Assembly (NCBI RefSeq): GCF_900129445.1
Contig: NZ_FQVT01000002.1
Span: 495,027 to 559,026 of the forward strand
Direction: 5' to 3'
From: Salegentibacter echinorum
GTDB taxonomy: Bacteria; Bacteroidota; Bacteroidia; Flavobacteriales; Flavobacteriaceae
Length of the DNA: 64,000 nucleotides
The notes beneath the pieces are model-generated. The model saw nothing but the letters and a program-made list of their open reading frames with translations, was not told the origin of the DNA and made no database searches. The position numbers and the translations under genes are program-made. Positions 61,808-64,000 of the stretch are shown one piece after another (the stretch's first letter is position 1; each line of letters starts with the position of its first letter).

Positions 61808-63147
61808 AGAAAATTTTAATCAAGAACGCTAAGATTGTTAACGAAGGCAGTATTAAAGAGGCCGATGTTTTTGTTGAAGACGGTATTATCGTTGAAATTG
61901 CCGAAAGTATAAGTGCAAAATCCCCCGATGTTCAAATATTTGATGCTGAAGGAACGTACTTATTGCCAGGGGTAATAGATGATCAGGTGCATTTTAGAGA
62001 GCCGGGCTTAACTCATAAAGAGACTATAGAAATGGGTTCTAAAGCTGCTGTTGCAGGAGGAATTACCTCTTTTATAGAAATGCCAAACACCCTGCCGCAA
62101 ACGACTACTATAGAAAAACTGGAAGAAAAGTTCGATCTTGCTAAGGAGAAATCTTACGCCAATTATTCTTTTATGTTTGGTGGAACTAATGATAATCTTG
62201 AGGAAATATTAAAAGTAGATCCTAAATCTACCGCTGCCTTAAAATTGTTTTTAGGCTCTTCTACCGGAAATATGCTGGTTGACGATGAAAAAACCCTGGA
62301 GCAAATCTTTTCAAAATCTCCCTTGCTTATTGCCGTACACTGTGAAGATGAAGCCACGGTGCAACAAAACCTGGAAGAGGCTATCGCAAAATATGGGGAA
62401 GATATTCCCATAGAAATGCATCCTAAAATAAGAAGTGAAGAAGCTTGTTTTAAATCTTCTTCGAAGGCAGTAGCCCTGGCAAAAAAAACGGGAGCAAGAT
62501 TGCACGTTTTTCACGTTTCTACCGAAAAGGAACTAAGTCTTTTTAGCAACAAAAAACCGCTTAAAGATAAAAAGATCACTGCCGAGGTTTGTATTCACCA
62601 TCTATGGTTTAACGATCAAGATTACGAGAAAAAAGGCACTTTTATCAAATGGAACCCGGCGGTAAAAACTAAAAAAGACCAGGAGGCTTTAATGAAAGCT
62701 TTAAATAAAGATTTGCTGGATGTGGTAGCCACAGATCACGCGCCACATACCCGGGAAGAAAAGAAAAATAGTTATACGAAAGCGCCAAGTGGTGGGCCCT
62801 TGGTACAACACGCCCTCCCGGCCATGCTTCAATTTTATCATCAGGATAAGATATCTTTGGAGAAAATTGTGGAAAAAATGTGCCATAATCCGGCGATATT
62901 GTTTCAAATTAAGGATCGCGGATTTATACGGGAAGGTTACAAGGCAGATATGGTGCTGGTAGATTTAAATGCACCCTGGTCTGTGCAGGCAGATAACATT
63001 CAGTATAAGTGTGGATGGTCTCCATTTGAAGGCACAACTTTTAAGTCACGAATTACCCATACTTTTGTAAACGGAAACCTGGTCTATAAGAATTTTAAGC
63101 ATTCCGCCTTTAGTCCGGTTGCCGAGCCTTTGGAGTTCGATAGATAA
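61804..63147 (+). CDS. pyrC: Dihydroorotase
   Basis: Class I-type dihydroorotase of 447 residues in pyrimidine synthesis, closing carbamoyl-aspartate to dihydroorotate. Metal ligands are in GVIDDQVHFREPGL, IAVHCEDEATV, HVFHVS and VATDHAPHTREEK, where the Asp is the general base. Residue Lys in ALKLFLGSS is the probable carboxylated bridging lysine. Overlaps the glycosyltransferase by 4 bp. Confidence 0.95.
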   Translation: MKKILIKNAKIVNEGSIKEADVFVEDGIIVEIAESISAKSPDVQIFDAEGTYLLPGVIDDQVHFREPGLTHKETIEMGSKAAVAGGITSFIEMPNTLPQTTTIEKLEEKFDLAKEKSYANYSFMFGGTNDNLEEILKVDPKSTAALKLFLGSSTGNMLVDDEKTLEQIFSKSPLLIAVHCEDEATVQQNLEEAIAKYGEDIPIEMHPKIRSEEACFKSSSKAVALAKKTGARLHVFHVSTEKELSLFSNKKPLKDKKITAEVCIHHLWFNDQDYEKKGTFIKWNPAVKTKKDQEALMKALNKDLLDVVATDHAPHTREEKKNSYTKAPSGGPLVQHALPAMLQFYHQDKISLEKIVEKMCHNPAILFQIKDRGFIREGYKADMVLVDLNAPWSVQADNIQYKCGWSPFEGTTFKSRITHTFVNGNLVYKNFKHSAFSPVAEPLEFDR

Positions 63148-63187
63148 ATTTTATTTTTTATCAGGTCTAATATTTTAGCTAAATATC

Positions 63188-63706
63188 ATGTGGAAAAAGG
63201 TTTTTTTAGTACTTCTTGCAGCCGGATTAGCTTCGGGTTGCCAGAATGTACGCAAGGTAGAAAAACCAGATAATCTAATTCCCGAAGATAAAATGGTAGA
63301 TATTATTGCTGAAATTTCCTTAATGCAGTCGGCGCGTAATTTCAATAAAAAACTCTTTGAAGAGTCTGGCACAAAACCACAGAAGTATATCCTGGAAAAA
63401 TATAACGTAGATAGCCTGCAAATAAAAAAAAGTAGTGATTATTACGCCGATAATGTAAGTGTTTACGAGCGTATATATGATTCGGTAAAAAGTCGTTTTG
63501 AAAAGTTAAAAGTAAAACTCGACTCCGTACATGAGCGAGAGGAGGCCATCAAAGATTCTATCGCTCAAATTGAAATAGATTCCCTGGCTGCTTTAGATTC
63601 TTTAAACACAGACAACAAATTAAAAGACATCCCTGCCGATTCTTTAGTTGAAGAAGAAAAGCAACCGGAAAAAGACAGCTTGATAGAACCGGTTTCTAAT
63701 CAATAG
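63188..63706 (+). CDS. DUF4296 lipoprotein
   Basis: Protein of 172 residues with lipoprotein signal MWKKVFLVLLAAGLASGCQN (Cys18 lipobox). The DUF4296-like core DNLIPEDKMVDIIAEISLMQSARN is followed by a helical charged stretch and a long acidic, disordered C-terminus (EEKQPEKDSLIEP). It lies 40 bp after pyrC on the same strand and may be co-transcribed. Function unknown. Confidence 0.8.
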   Translation: MWKKVFLVLLAAGLASGCQNVRKVEKPDNLIPEDKMVDIIAEISLMQSARNFNKKLFEESGTKPQKYILEKYNVDSLQIKKSSDYYADNVSVYERIYDSVKSRFEKLKVKLDSVHEREEAIKDSIAQIEIDSLAALDSLNTDNKLKDIPADSLVEEEKQPEKDSLIEPVSNQ

Positions 63707-64000
63707 TTTTGCGGTTATCGGTTGTGAGTCATGGCGAGGTCGAAGGACGTGGCGATCTTTTGTTGTTTGTTGTTTCTGAAAACTGCGACTGCCAACTGGT
63801 TACGAGTTTCGGGTTCCGGGTTGGGGTGAATTGAGAAGTCGTTTTGAAAGTAGCTGAATTTTGGTTTGTTATTGTCATTGCGAGACCCACTACAAAAAAT
63901 TTGAAAAACGGCAATATTGACGTAAACTTACGGTACAAATCAAAAGCGGCCATTTGTAACCGTCTTAGCTATAGTGTATTGTTACCTGTTCGCGAGTGTG
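63707..64000. other. Window edge, intergenic, no gene seen
   Basis: 294 bp after DUF4296. It contains bits resembling common Bacteroidetes intergenic repeats (TCATTGCGAG-type at 63871, TCATGGCGAGG at 63729). The short minus-strand frame in it is not protein-like. Confidence 0.4.

Noticed and set aside
63729..63953. 74-codon minus-strand frame at the window end
   Set aside because: Overlaps repeat-like intergenic sequence and has no recognisable protein features.

Overview
This window looks like a chromosomal core segment of a member of the Flavobacteriaceae (Bacteroidota), in the general neighbourhood of Salegentibacter/Gramella/Zunongwangia. The genus is an inference from gene content, not a computed result. 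Supporting signs are: AT-rich DNA; no visible Shine-Dalgarno sequences; many promoters with the Bacteroidetes -7 box TAnnTTTG; families largely confined to this phylum (DUF5686 barrels, DUF4271, DUF4296, an ExbB-membrane protein-ExbD-ExbD cluster); and typical flavobacterial gene neighbours.

Layout. 1-7.3 kb: a 5'-truncated aminotransferase, the PdeM nuclease, a TspO-like membrane protein, a flavin oxidoreductase, a cupin, a gamma-glutamylcyclotransferase-like protein, a short SSB and a histone-deacetylase-like hydrolase. 7.3-20 kb: metG, lipoproteins, YraN, an M13 peptidase, a threonine-dehydrogenase-like SDR, a cold-shock protein, a CLC channel with a small membrane partner, and aspS. 20.2-26.8 kb: a complete tetR-tolC-adaptor-RND efflux operon with a palindromic operator candidate. 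27-36.5 kb: a polyprenyl synthase, sucA-sucB, divergent retropepsin/TatD genes, an acyltransferase-asparaginase pair and tRNA-Ser(GGA). 36.5-39.9 kb: the ExbB/ExbD energiser operon and a barrel protein. 39.9-51.7 kb (minus strand): rpoN with a membrane partner, an RluA synthase, asnS, an MMPL exporter, a DUF5686 barrel, and pyrH-frr. 52-64 kb: a YugP-like peptidase, ferritin, Lrp regulator with a saccharopine-dehydrogenase-like gene, DUF423, pckA, DUF4271-hemD, and a glycosyltransferase-dihydroorotase-DUF4296 run.

There is no phage, CRISPR array, transposase, integrase or obvious genomic island. The most notable unexplained structure is non-coding. A family of ~225 bp MITE-like elements has two well-preserved copies with terminal inverted repeats and 9-10 bp target duplications, plus decayed copies and fragments. 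A second, REP-like ~95 bp repeat occurs twice, and one of its copies abuts a MITE copy. Other points of interest are a 10-bp-phased AAACGT array upstream of ssb, a TetR-type palindrome, forced or suspicious non-ATG starts, a possible 38-residue membrane microprotein, and enzymes with altered catalytic motifs.

Most genes here are ordinary housekeeping functions. I did not find a clearly new multi-gene system; the ExbB-x-ExbD-ExbD-barrel cluster is the nearest to an incompletely understood machine.
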